Below, one piece after another: positions 1 to 9,253 of a DNA stretch of 64,000 nucleotides (positions within the stretch are counted from its first letter, which is position 1; each line of letters begins with the position of its first letter). The notes under the pieces are model-generated. The model searched no databases. It was given only the letters and a program-made list of their open reading frames with translations, and had not been told where the DNA came from. The translations under genes and the position numbers were made by a program. This DNA is from Deltaproteobacteria bacterium (GTDB lineage: Bacteria > Desulfobacterota > Desulfarculia > Adiutricales > Adiutricaceae). The stretch is taken from the NCBI GenBank assembly GCA_031265205.1, contig JAISCZ010000118.1, forward strand, positions 1 to 64,000, in the 5' to 3' direction.

Positions 1-91
1 TCTCAGTCACGAGGCTCCATGAACGGATTTCATCCGAACGATAAAGTCTAAAGGGCACTTTACCACGATAACATTATATCACGATAGTCGA

Positions 92-730
92 TCAAAATCT
101 AATAAAATTCTGTATACCCGTTTGAACGTCTCGGGTCACGACGCGCGTCCGGTCAAACGCGCCGGAATCCTTTTCGAGATTATCGGTAAACCCGGCCAAG
201 GCGCTTTCGTGGAATTCCTCGGAAACAAAGCGAGGGTTCAAAGCGGGGTTTAAATGCTGCTTTTCAAAGCGCTCATAAACGCCCAAGAGGCTTTCTTCCC
301 CGTGAGTGGCGACCGCGATAAACTCAGTTCCATAACCCTGATCGCGGGCTCCTTTCGCGAAATAAGCCATGACGCCGGGGAGGCGAAAGGCGCCTTCCAT
401 GATGACGTTTCTTCGCCCTTCGACGGCGAGCGTTCTTAAGGCGCTCGCGAGTTTTCCGGTGTCGGCCTGGGTTTCGTGGGAAGGCGGTTTGTAATCCCCG
501 ATCGGAATTTCTTCGCGCATCCGGTCGACGTCGACGTGGATATAGCCGCTCCGCTGGGCCAGCTCGCGCCTCGCCATTTTCGCGGCGGCGCTTTTTCCAG
601 CGCCGGGCCGCGCGCCGATGAAGACGATGACAGGTTTTTCCTGAGCCTTTGATTTCGCCTCGCGTTCCGCGTAATATTTCTCGCTAATCCGCTGGACGAG
701 CGCGTCCGTCATATTTTTATAGCCTGGCAT
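92..730 (-). CDS. Zeta-toxin family kinase (toxin of a TA pair)
   Basis: The 212-residue product carries a P-loop, GARPGAGKS, at residues about 39-47, followed by an HVDVDRMREEIP segment typical of zeta/PezT-like kinases, whose known members phosphorylate UDP-N-acetylglucosamine and block wall synthesis. The reading frame is open further upstream, but the ATG at 728-730 is chosen because it overlaps the stop of the preceding small gene (TAATG), the usual arrangement of a translationally coupled antitoxin-toxin pair. No membrane segment or signal peptide is visible. The family call is firm; the exact substrate is inference. Confidence 0.8.
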   Translation of the reverse strand: MPGYKNMTDALVQRISEKYYAEREAKSKAQEKPVIVFIGARPGAGKSAAAKMARRELAQRSGYIHVDVDRMREEIPIGDYKPPSHETQADTGKLASALRTLAVEGRRNVIMEGAFRLPGVMAYFAKGARDQGYGTEFIAVATHGEESLLGVYERFEKQHLNPALNPRFVSEEFHESALAGFTDNLEKDSGAFDRTRVVTRDVQTGIQNFIRF

Positions 731-969
731 TACACGGCCCCGAAGAATTTGCTGTTTTTCGGGTCGAGGATTTTGGCGATCAGTTCCGTATCCTCGGTAT
801 CCAATTCGTCCTGCAATTCCCCCAACGCCCTGATTCTCGCGCGGCAATAATCCATAAAGGCTTTGTTGGGGTTTTCTTTCTGTTCCTCGTCAAATTCCGC
901 CTGAACGAAAGGCTGTTTGTATTGCCCCAAAACTTCGAGGGCGACTTCGTAATCGACGCTGTAAGCCAT
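730..969 (-). CDS. Small acidic protein, probable antitoxin of the zeta toxin
   Basis: This 79-residue acidic protein precedes the zeta-like kinase and shares one base with its start codon, so the two are almost certainly co-translated. An AAGGA ribosome-binding site lies five bases before the ATG. I do not recognise the sequence as epsilon or PezA, and it has no obvious helix-turn-helix. The antitoxin role is inferred from size, charge, order and coupling only. Confidence 0.65.
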   Translation of the reverse strand: MAYSVDYEVALEVLGQYKQPFVQAEFDEEQKENPNKAFMDYCRARIRALGELQDELDTEDTELIAKILDPKNSKFFGAV

Positions 970-1970
970 GATATTTCCTTTATTTTAACCCAAATACGTA
1001 GTTAGAATCTTACGCGGTTTTTTACCGCGGCCACGCCGGACTTCCCGTTGTTAAACCGCGCGGAAGGCGCGTATTTTACGCTTCAGAGAGAATGGCGAAC
1101 GCGTCGCCCCCGAAACTAAATCTATGGCGCTCTGTCCTTTAGGTTTATAAAACTTCGAAGTCCGACATTTTTTGAGGGATAATAGCCATATTCTAAAAAA
1201 TCGCCTTTTCGCCTTCGGGAGATCCCAAGAGTTGATTATTCAATGTTGATCGCCAAAAGTCAAGAAGAAGAGGGAATTCGCGTAATCAGGCAATCCTGGA
1301 GCCTTACTTTCCCACCTTTTGAGAGCGCGCGGTAGGGCGCCGGGCGCGGCGGTTTTGAGGCTTGGCGCGGATGAAAGGTCGGTGGCTCCGTAACGGACGC
1401 TCTTTTGGGGTTGATCTGGCGCGTGCCATATTTGGTATATATCATTTGATGGTAAGAAAAGTCACGCCTTTTATGTAATAATCTAGAAGGAATTATACTA
1501 TATCTATGTTTAAAAGTCACCCATTCCCCTTTTTCGCCCCTTGGTCAGGCTTCAGTCTCTTAACCAAGGTCCCGCTCCCTGGCCGTCTCCCGCTCCTTGG
1601 CCGTCTCCCGCCTCTCGGCGAGGCCTCGGTCCTTGGCGAGGCTTCCGTCTCTTGGCGAGTTTTCCGCCCCTTGGCCAGTCTTCAGCCCCAAAGATCAGCT
1701 TTTTGGGGATTCACGCCACAACGCTCCCCCTGGGGATCGCGTTTAGAGAAAGAGCCAATTCTTTCGAGGCGGAGCGAGGAGTTTCTCGCCAAACCGGGCC
1801 AGCGGGCGCCTCCTCATAGGCCGGTCTTATTTATCTCAATTCTTTTCACGAGTGGAGCCAAGCGGGGAAGGGGAGAGTTGGCGCGCGTTATGCTCTCTAT
1901 CCGCGCGGCCCCCCTTAGGGGCGGCAAAATTTTCCCCAACGAGGGCGCTTCCCGCCCAAAGGAGCTTTCC
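970..1970. other. Gene-poor stretch with a degenerate short tandem repeat
   Basis: No convincing gene is seen between the antitoxin start and the next ribosome-binding site. Reading frames here have low-complexity proline/arginine/leucine content and no initiation signals. The part from about 1560 to 1690 is a degenerate tandem repeat listed separately. Confidence 0.5.
1560..1690. repeat. Degenerate 18-20 bp tandem repeat
   Basis: About six imperfect units share the core CTTGGCC or CTTGGCG followed by a pyrimidine-rich step such as GTCTCCCGC. The unit length drifts between 17 and 20 bases, so the array does not keep a reading frame and is probably noncoding. Confidence 0.55.
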
Positions 1971-2522
1971 GTGAGCGTCAATTCTATTCTCTACAGTCAG
2001 TCTTATTGGAACAGCGAGCCCGCTCTCCTGCGCGTCGGGAGCAAAGAGGACAATTACGCGAGTTTGGCCAATTACCTCAATAACGAGGAAAGCTTGAGCG
2101 AAGTCTCCTCCAGCCAGTCGGACCAGGTGGACTTGGCCCTCGACAAAGTCCAAAACCGCGTCGTGAGCGACTTGGCTTCCCTTACCGCCGAAACCATCCT
2201 CGAATATCCGGAATTCCAGAACGATTACCTTCTGGCCATCATCGACGGGGAAGGGGACAAACGGGAGGCCCGGGTTTACTCCCGTCAGGAGATAGTGGAG
2301 TCATCGAATGGAACTGACGAGGAAAAAAAGGCCATGTACGAGGCTTTGGCCAAAGAGCCTCTGTTGGCTTACTCTTCAAGCGAGGGTCTTCCCGCCTCTT
2401 CCACGGGAGAGGCCGCGACGAAATTGGCGGACAAAGTCAACGCTTTTCTAACGACTAACGAAAAACTGTTGGATCTTTTGGACACGTACGGATTTAACCC
2501 CTTTGACAAATTGAAACTCTAA
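1971..2522 (+). CDS. Unrecognised acidic 183-residue protein
   Basis: The frame is open from 1506, but the upstream part is low-complexity repeat. A good AAGGAG ribosome-binding site at 1959-1964 sits seven bases before a GTG at 1971, so that start is chosen. The product is acidic and serine-rich, predicted mostly helical, with no signal peptide or membrane segment and no motif I can assign. It ends in a hydrophobic NPFDKLKL segment. It stands alone between the toxin module and the AAA-ATPase cluster. Function unknown. Confidence 0.6.
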   Translation: MSVNSILYSQSYWNSEPALLRVGSKEDNYASLANYLNNEESLSEVSSSQSDQVDLALDKVQNRVVSDLASLTAETILEYPEFQNDYLLAIIDGEGDKREARVYSRQEIVESSNGTDEEKKAMYEALAKEPLLAYSSSEGLPASSTGEAATKLADKVNAFLTTNEKLLDLLDTYGFNPFDKLKL

Positions 2523-3485
2523 ATCCGGCGCGCCATTCTTAGCGCGCGTCTGGCCTATTTGGGGCGCTTCGGTGGGATTGGCTCTTCCCTCTTGAGGGAT
2601 CTATTCCAATTGTGGCCAGGCGCCTTTCCGCGCGGTAAGCTTTTCCGGCTGATAATAAGCGCTTTTGCGGCGCGGGCGGAGCGATCTCTCTCTTTTTTCC
2701 TGGAGATGGCGTTTAAGGGCGAGCGTCGCCAGATCCGTCCGCGTAGCTTCTCGTTTTTCCACCACTCTATCGCTCGTCTATCTTTTCTTGGCCATTGACA
2801 GTCGCGCCTGGAATCTTGGTCTTGGCCATCCGGGCGACGCCGTCTTAGGCGGCGGGGCGCCTCGCGATTTCCGCCAGTTCCGGTTGGCGCCGCGACATGA
2901 GGCCCTTAAGTTGTGGAAATAGAGGGCTCATAGAGGGCGATGGCGCTAAAGACAATAATTATGGTAACGCTTTATAGCGCTACAGGGGGAGGATAAAGGG
3001 CTCCGGGAGGCTTCCCCTGACCGTGGCTTCCGGCGCCTTGGAGGAACCGCGAGGCGGTTGGCGAATCCAACGCGCGGCGTGGCGCGAGATCCGGAGATGG
3101 CGGCTAATAGGCGCTAGAAAGTAGTTTAACTACAGTTTTTTAGACTTCTAACGGGCGCGTCGCCTCTTAAAACAGTTGCGAAATAGCTGTCATCGCGCTA
3201 AGATTTAAGTGGATAGATGGCGTTAACTGACGCCTTCTTTTAGGGAAGCCATCGCCCCGCGCGCTCGTCTCCGTTGAGTCAAGGGTTGAGGCGTCCGAGC
3301 GATCTTTTGGCGACTTTTCTTTTTTTTGGAAAAACCCGCGCGTATTTTTAAAGAAATTAAAACTTTTCGGAGTGAGCCGCGCGTTTTCGCTTTCGTTTCC
3401 GTCATGGGAAAATTCGCGATATCTATGGTTAAGGCGACCAAATTTCTTGAAAACGACCAGAACATGGTCACCGCCGTGAAGCGTA
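2523..3485. other. Intergenic region with duplicated leader sequence
   Basis: No gene is supported here. From 2942 to about 3170 lies copy A of a 230-bp repeat, and from 3167 onward begins the 2.1 kb duplication that carries the next AAA-ATPase gene. The frames on the minus strand between 3167 and 3508 are basic, low in similarity between the two repeat copies, and lack initiation signals. Confidence 0.5.
2942..3170 (+). repeat. 230-bp direct repeat, copy A
   Basis: It begins GGCGCTAAAGACAATAATT and includes the palindrome TAGTTTAACTA near its end. A second copy with the same order of blocks is at 5472-5702. The two copies flank the first AAA-ATPase gene in the same orientation. Internal complementary segments around 3028-3055 could fold into a hairpin. 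Confidence 0.75.
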
Positions 3486-5262
3486 ATGAAAAATATTGAT
3501 TCTTCCAATCAGGTTTTCGATATTGTTATTGAGGATAACCTTATATACGCCGACAAAACAAAACACGTTTGTGAACTTTTAAAATCGGGAAAAGCGTATT
3601 TTTTATCCAGGCCAAGAAGGTTCGGCAAATCACTCCTTTTAAGCACTATCGCCGCGCTTTTTAAAGGACCTTCGGATCCCGAACATAATCCCCAAGGGCT
3701 TTTTAAAGGTTTATGGATTAGCGGAGAAGACGCGAATTACGATTTTAACGATACCTATCCTGTTATATATATATCTATGTCCACGGCTAATTATTCTCCT
3801 GAGATTGTCATTGGAGATATTCAGAATAAGCTACGCGTGATCGCCAATTCTTACGGTATCGCCCTTAACGATGGCAGTCCGCAAGCGATGTTAACCTCCC
3901 TCATTCTAGACCTTAAGGGCCAATATGGCAAAAACGTGGTTTTGCTTATCGACGAATATGACGATCCTATTAGTTCAGTTATCGGCAATCCTGATTTGGC
4001 GGAAAAAAATTCATATGTTTTAAGAGGCTTTTATTCCATCCTCAAGGAAAATCAACCAAACCTGCGTTTTGTGATGCTCACCGGCGTAACGCGTTATGAA
4101 TTGTTGTGGCAGTCTGGAGTTCTAAATCATCTTTTTGATTTTACCATGTCAGAAGAATACGCGGATATCTGTGGGTTTACTTATGATGAATTTGACAATT
4201 GTTTCGCTGATCGTTTTGAAATCACGTTGAAAAAATTTAAGGAGAAAGGAATTTTAGATCAAAATTGTGGCATAGCGGAATTTCGCGAGGCGATATTTGA
4301 AAAATACGATGGCTATAGCTGGGATGGGAAAACTAGAGTGCTTAATCCGTTTTCGCTTCTCAACGCGTTTAAAAATAAAAATTTAAAAAATTATTGGGCG
4401 ACTCTTGAACCATCGAAAAAATTCCTGAAGGCTATTATGTCCAAAAATCCTTTGAGCTTTACCGCCGATAAACTGCGTGATTTGTCTCAAAAATCAGTAG
4501 ACTCGGCCTCAATAGTTGGCTCGCTGACGCCTGTTCCATCTTTATTTCAAACGGGATATCTTACTATAGATAAAATTACGACAGTCGGCAAAGATTTTTA
4601 TTATACGTTTAAAATCCCAAACGCGGAGATAAATCCCGCTTATTGGGATGAATTTTCAGACAGTCTTTTTGATTTTCTAGACACTGACAGAACTGTTCTA
4701 GACAATAATTTTATTAAGGCCGTTGTCGCCGAGGACTCCAATAAGCTATCAATATTCATTGATTCATTTTTTGGCTCTATTCCGGCGTCTCTTCATATCC
4801 CCAAGGAATCTTATTATCATAGCGTTATTTACGGCTATCTTAATGGATTGACAAATTTAACGGCGTTATCTGAAATACCTGGCGCCGATGGGACCCCAGA
4901 CATTCTTTGCGTTATTGACAAAGATCTGTATGTTGTCGTCGAGCTGAAGTTCAAAGATAACCCCGAAACTAATCCAGCGCTCGACAGCCTAAAAACTAAA
5001 GCGGCTTTGAAGAGACTCGCCATTTCAGCCTTGAAAGCCATAGACGAAAAAAATTACTTGAGGCCTTATTTGGCCAAAGCCAAAAAAATGTTGAAATTAG
5101 GTTTAGGCGTTTACGGGAGGGGGCGCGCCATGGCCATCCTGGAAAATGAAGAGCGAGCTAAGGAGCGCTTGAAGCCTATCGCCAAAAGGTCAAGAGGCCA
5201 CCATTCAAATAAATCTTCGACGAACGCTCGCGCTAAAAAATAATTTCGCGCGCGGCGCGTGG
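3167..5262 (+). repeat. 2.1 kb duplication, copy 1 (with AAA-ATPase gene)
   Basis: The unit starts TTAAAACAGTTGCGAAAT, contains a conserved leader and a whole AAA-ATPase/nuclease gene, and ends just after the stop codon with TAATTTCGCGCGCGGCGCGT. Copy 2 is at 8926-11030. Most of the coding part is nearly identical; the leader and the region for residues about 95-150 have diverged more. Confidence 0.8.
3486..5243 (+). CDS. AAA-ATPase-like / PD-(D/E)XK nuclease fusion protein (paralogue 1)
   Basis: The 585-residue protein has an N-terminal Predicted AAA-ATPase domain (PF09820 type): a YADKT box at 21-25, an atypical P-loop RPRRFGKS at 42-49, Walker B VVLLIDEYDDP at 151-161 and a sensor-like LTGVTRY at 198-204. 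The C-terminal PD-(D/E)XK nuclease domain (PF08011 type) shows PD at 471-472 and ELK at 486-488, so the catalytic core looks intact. The tail is lysine/arginine-rich. There is no signal peptide. The family's biological role is not established; defence or mobile-element functions have been suggested. Base composition is far more AT-rich than in core genes. The start is the first ATG and is conserved in paralogue 3. Confidence 0.85.
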   Translation: MKNIDSSNQVFDIVIEDNLIYADKTKHVCELLKSGKAYFLSRPRRFGKSLLLSTIAALFKGPSDPEHNPQGLFKGLWISGEDANYDFNDTYPVIYISMSTANYSPEIVIGDIQNKLRVIANSYGIALNDGSPQAMLTSLILDLKGQYGKNVVLLIDEYDDPISSVIGNPDLAEKNSYVLRGFYSILKENQPNLRFVMLTGVTRYELLWQSGVLNHLFDFTMSEEYADICGFTYDEFDNCFADRFEITLKKFKEKGILDQNCGIAEFREAIFEKYDGYSWDGKTRVLNPFSLLNAFKNKNLKNYWATLEPSKKFLKAIMSKNPLSFTADKLRDLSQKSVDSASIVGSLTPVPSLFQTGYLTIDKITTVGKDFYYTFKIPNAEINPAYWDEFSDSLFDFLDTDRTVLDNNFIKAVVAEDSNKLSIFIDSFFGSIPASLHIPKESYYHSVIYGYLNGLTNLTALSEIPGADGTPDILCVIDKDLYVVVELKFKDNPETNPALDSLKTKAALKRLAISALKAIDEKNYLRPYLAKAKKMLKLGLGVYGRGRAMAILENEERAKERLKPIAKRSRGHHSNKSSTNARAKK

Positions 5263-6284
5263 AGTTCTTCATGCTTTTCCCGATAGATTATTTGCTTGAG
5301 CGGCTTAAGTTCGGACAAACCCTTTAGCGAAATTACGAGAGAGGTAGTTTCGCGATTATACAACGAGCTGTGTCAGACGGAAGTGAAAATTTGGATTTCC
5401 GAAAATCGCCAAGTCCTTGACGACGGAAGAAATGGATTCGTGGTGGAAAAAGCGGACCCATCGAAGGCGGCGGCGCTAAAGACAATAATTATGATAACGC
5501 TTTATAGCGCTTCAGGGGGAGGATAAAGAGCGGCGGGGAGGCTTCCCCTGACCGTAGCCTCCGGAGCCTTGGAGGAGTTCCCAGCGGTTAGCGAATCCAA
5601 CGCGCGGCGTGGCGCGAGAGCCGGCGATGGCGGCTAATAGGCGGTGGAAAGTAGTTTAACTACAGCTTTTTAGCCTTCAAACGGACATATAGCCTATTAA
5701 ACCTTCATTACCGATATCGGCGACGAGACCGCCCGCGGGATTCTGAAAAAGAAGTTTTAGGGCTCTCCTTCCGCGGCGCCTTCCAAGCGCCGCGCGGAGG
5801 AAACGTCTCGCGCCGCGCGCGTCAAAACGGCTCTCCGGGAGTATCTCGGGGGGGGCCGTTTAATTTCGGGTTTTCGCGTAAATTCTCAGGTCCCCGGGGC
5901 GAGGTGAAAAGGCATGGCGAAAATCGTTCGCGTCTTCACTCGTTCGCGCGGAGCGCGAATATGGGAAAGGGTGATAAAGGAAAAGATATCTCGTCAAAGC
6001 GAGGCAAGCGAAAGGCGCGTGGTAGACTGACAAACGCGTGAAATTTAAGATCGCGTTTTATCGGTAAAACATATAGCCTTAAATATTACGGAACAGTCTT
6101 AAATATTACGGATAAATTGGCCACGAGAAGGCCCTAATGGCGAAAATATAGCAGCCGTAAAGTCAATCTCAATTAAAATTTCAATTTGACGGAGAAAGGG
6201 GCGAGAAATATATTGTCTTATAAGATCGCCACTTAAGCGACGCGCGCGCGTCTCCTTATATCGTGGCGGGAGCCACTTGACGTT
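5244..6284. other. Intergenic region with repeat copy B and a doubtful small frame
   Basis: Apart from the 230-bp repeat at 5472-5702 there is a TTG-started open frame at 5296-5526 (76 codons) that runs into the repeat. Its middle faintly recalls the N-terminus of IS256-type transposases, but this is too weak to call. The sequence CTTAAATATTACGG occurs twice, 19 bases apart, at about 6078 and 6097. The rest shows nothing recognisable. Confidence 0.4.
5472..5702 (+). repeat. 230-bp direct repeat, copy B
   Basis: This matches copy A at 2942-3170, including the opening block, the shared block CCAACGCGCGGCGTGGCGCG and the TAGTTTAACTA palindrome. It lies about 230 bases after the stop of the first AAA-ATPase gene. 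Confidence 0.75.
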
Positions 6285-7985
6285 TTAAGCGTTAAGCTTC
6301 GCGCGAGCCTTGGCTTGCTCTTCATTTTCCAGGATAGCCTCGGTTCGCCCCCTCCCATAAACGCCCAAACCTAATCTTAATATTTTTTTAGCTTTGGCCA
6401 AATAAGGTCGCAAGTAATTTTTCGCGTCTATGGCTTCCAAGGCGGAAATGGCGAGTTTTCTCATAGTGGTTTTGGCTTTTTGGTCATTAGCCATTGGATT
6501 TAGTTCTAGGTCATTTTTGTACTTCAACTCGATGATAACATACAAATCGGTATCAATAACGCAAAGAATGTCTGGGGTCCCATCGGCGCCAGGAATTTCA
6601 GGTAACGCTTTTAATTTTGTCAATCCCTCAAGATAAGCAAAAAATACGCTATGATAATAGGCTTCCTTTGAGATATGAAGAGCCGCTGGAATAGCGCCAA
6701 AAAAAGAATCAATTAATTTTGAAAGCTTATTGGAATCCTCGGTAATGATAGCGTTTATTAAATCAGTTTGTTGCTTATGTCTGTTAATATTTAAAAAATT
6801 AAACAGACATTTAGAAAATTCTTTCCGAAAAGCGGAGTCAACTTCTTTATTTGGGGTTTTAAACGTATAATAAATGTCATCTTCATCTATTGTTATTTTA
6901 TCTATTGTAAGGTATCCAGTTTGAAATAATGACGAAATGGGGGTTATAGAACTAATTGTCGAGGCCATGTCTAAAGAGTCTTCAGGTAAATCGATCATTT
7001 TATCGGCGGTTAAACCCAATGGATCTTTAGACATAATAGCATTTAAAATTTGTTTCGACGGCTCAAGCGACACCCAATAGTTTTGTAGGCTTTGGTCCAT
7101 AAACGCGTTAAGAAGCGAATACGGATTGAGTACTCTAGTTTTTCCATTCCAACTATATCCATCGTATTTATTAAATATTTTTTGGCGTAATTCAGAGACG
7201 CCACAGTTTTTGTCTAAATATCCTTTTTCCTTAAATTCTTCCATAGTTATTTGAAAACGGTCCGAGAAACATTTATCAAATTCCTCATAGGTAAACCCAC
7301 ATATGTCCGCGTATTTATCCTTCATGGTTAAGTCAGTGAGATGGTTTAGAACTCCCGACCCCCATAATAAGAAGTAACGCGTAACGCCGGTGAGCAATAC
7401 AAAACGGAAATTAATTTGATGTTCTTTGAGGATGGCGTAAAAGCCTTTTAAAACCATAGCGTTTTTTTCGGCCAAATGCGGATCGCCGATAACTGAGTTT
7501 ACGGGATCGTCATATTCGTCGATAAGTAAAACTATTTTTTTATTATATTTACGTTTAAGGGTTAAGATAAGATCATTAAACATTACTCCAGGAAGAGAGT
7601 CAGTAAGTGATATGCCGTAGGTGTAAGCGATATCTTGCAGTTTTGATTTAAGAAAAATCGAAACGCTCTCCGAAGTATCATTTGCCACGGACATCGACAA
7701 ATTAATAATAGGGTAGGTATCGGTAAAATTATAATTTGCTTCTTTCCCGCTAATCCACAAGTTTTTGAATAATCCTTGGGGATCTTGGAGCGGATCCGAA
7801 GAACCTTTAAAAAGTTCCGCAATGGTGCTTAAAAGGAGAGATTTGCCGAACCTTCTGGGCCTTGATAAAAAATAGGCGCTTGCCGTTTTCGTAAGTTCCC
7901 AAACGTGTCGCGTTTTGTCGGCGTATATAATGTTATTAGAAATAACAGTTGAGAAATCCTGAACACTGGTGTCAATGATCTTCAT
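6285..7985 (-). CDS. AAA-ATPase-like / PD-(D/E)XK nuclease fusion protein (paralogue 2)
   Basis: The 566-residue protein has the same architecture as its two neighbours: YADKT at 21-25, RPRRFGKS at 42-49, a LLIDEYDDPV Walker B, an LTGVTRY motif, and a C-terminal GTPD...ELK nuclease core. It is clearly more diverged from paralogues 1 and 3 than they are from each other and lies inverted between them. Its leader shares ACCAAATCGCT and GTAAAC with paralogue 3, so the genes were copied together with upstream sequence. The ribosome-binding site is weak (GAGAAG). The gene is AT-rich. Confidence 0.85.
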   Translation of the reverse strand: MKIIDTSVQDFSTVISNNIIYADKTRHVWELTKTASAYFLSRPRRFGKSLLLSTIAELFKGSSDPLQDPQGLFKNLWISGKEANYNFTDTYPIINLSMSVANDTSESVSIFLKSKLQDIAYTYGISLTDSLPGVMFNDLILTLKRKYNKKIVLLIDEYDDPVNSVIGDPHLAEKNAMVLKGFYAILKEHQINFRFVLLTGVTRYFLLWGSGVLNHLTDLTMKDKYADICGFTYEEFDKCFSDRFQITMEEFKEKGYLDKNCGVSELRQKIFNKYDGYSWNGKTRVLNPYSLLNAFMDQSLQNYWVSLEPSKQILNAIMSKDPLGLTADKMIDLPEDSLDMASTISSITPISSLFQTGYLTIDKITIDEDDIYYTFKTPNKEVDSAFRKEFSKCLFNFLNINRHKQQTDLINAIITEDSNKLSKLIDSFFGAIPAALHISKEAYYHSVFFAYLEGLTKLKALPEIPGADGTPDILCVIDTDLYVIIELKYKNDLELNPMANDQKAKTTMRKLAISALEAIDAKNYLRPYLAKAKKILRLGLGVYGRGRTEAILENEEQAKARAKLNA

Positions 7986-9253
7986 AGTTCTTCTCGCTAT
8001 CGACCAAATTCAAGTAGTTTACAAGCGATTTGGTAATCTTATCTTCGCTTTCGCCTGTTTCCCAATAATGTTGAGGAATTCACAAAGCTTATGGTTCTTT
8101 TCAGACAAAGACCATAATGAGTTAACGCGCGCGCGTGATCGAAAATCCATGAACAATCAGCGAAAATACCCTCCGTTCGCCTCGCGCTTTGCCATAATTG
8201 TCGATTATTGAGTTGGTTGATTATTAAGTTAAAGGCTAACGTCAACTAACTCTAGCGAAATAAATTTATCTTAGAACAAAGATAGCTATTTTGCAATTGT
8301 TTTTTGACGCGATGTATGTACCCGTTCACGGCCTTTTTTCCACAACTTTGAGTGTTTTCTGAGTCTAAAACCACGTATTTTTTAGGAAAGGGGTAACCGA
8401 AGGAGTTATTTTTGACGCTGGATTGGCGCCCTGGGTTGGTTTATGGACCCTGGAGCCGCCATTGCGGACCTATCGCCGGATGCCTCCTTTCACGATGGCG
8501 TTCCCCCTTTTTGGCCCCTTTCGCGAGACACTCTTGATCAAGGAAAAATTTCGCCAGAGGCTATTTTACCGTGAACGGATACCGATGTATTCGTAGAAAG
8601 TTATTAATAAGGGAGTTAGTTGCCCATGAAAGCTTAAAATTTATGTTAAATTAAGATATTTTGAATGCTGCCTTAATGATGATTGGCTTAAATACAGGAA
8701 TGGCAGATGATATATGTATTAATTTATATTAATTATATATAAATATAATATTGTGCTTATATATCACCTATCTAGATGATGGCGCCATGAGATAAAAGCC
8801 ATTAAAGCTACATTTTTTCTTCTATTTTTTTGATTTTTTGCCTATTTTTTAGGCATTTGTACCTCTTTTTGCCACTTTTACCTATTTTTTAGAATGTAGG
8901 GTTAATTAATTCCGGAAATTCAGGATTAAAACAGTTGCGAAATTGTTTTCATCGCGCTAAGATTTAAGTGGATAGATGGCGTTAGGTAGCTGACGGCGCG
9001 ATTTAACGGAGTCCTCGTCCCAACGCGATCATCGCCGTTTGGGTCAATTGTCGAGTCGTTCCAAGTTAACTTTTAGCGACTGTTCTTGTCTTTTGGATAA
9101 ACCGCGCGTATATTTGCAGAAATTATGGACTTTTCGTAGGGAAGCGCTTGTTTTGCGCTTTCTCTTCCGTTATGGGAAAATTTGCGATATTTATGGTTAA
9201 AGAAACCAAATCGCTAGTAAACGACCAAATCATGGTCAACATCGTGAAGCGTA
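7986..9253. other. AT-rich intergenic region holding a MITE and a duplicated leader
   Basis: No protein gene is supported. A 265-bp MITE-like element occupies 8318-8582. A very AT-rich stretch follows at about 8640-8780, and CCTATTTTTTAG occurs at 8841 and 8881, the first copy inside the small palindrome GCCTATTTTTTAGGC. The leader of the duplicated AAA-ATPase unit starts at 8926. Confidence 0.5.
8318..8582. mobile_element. MITE-like element with 14-bp TIRs and 8-bp target duplication
   Basis: The left end reads GTACCCGTTCACGG and the right end, on the other strand, GTATCCGTTCACGG, so 13 of 14 bases agree. The 8-mer CGATGTAT lies immediately outside both ends (8310-8317 and 8583-8590), which is a target-site duplication. 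An 8-bp duplication and ends starting GTA are compatible with the IS66 family, but that is inference. The interior encodes nothing, so any mobility would depend on a transposase supplied elsewhere. Confidence 0.8.

Noticed and set aside
3167-3508. Minus-strand frame in the duplicated leader
   Set aside because: It is not kept open in the second copy of the duplication and has no start signals.
5296-5526. 76-codon TTG-started frame after AAA-ATPase gene 1
   Set aside because: Its second half is the noncoding 230-bp repeat, which in its other copy is not part of a frame; the faint IS256 resemblance is too weak.
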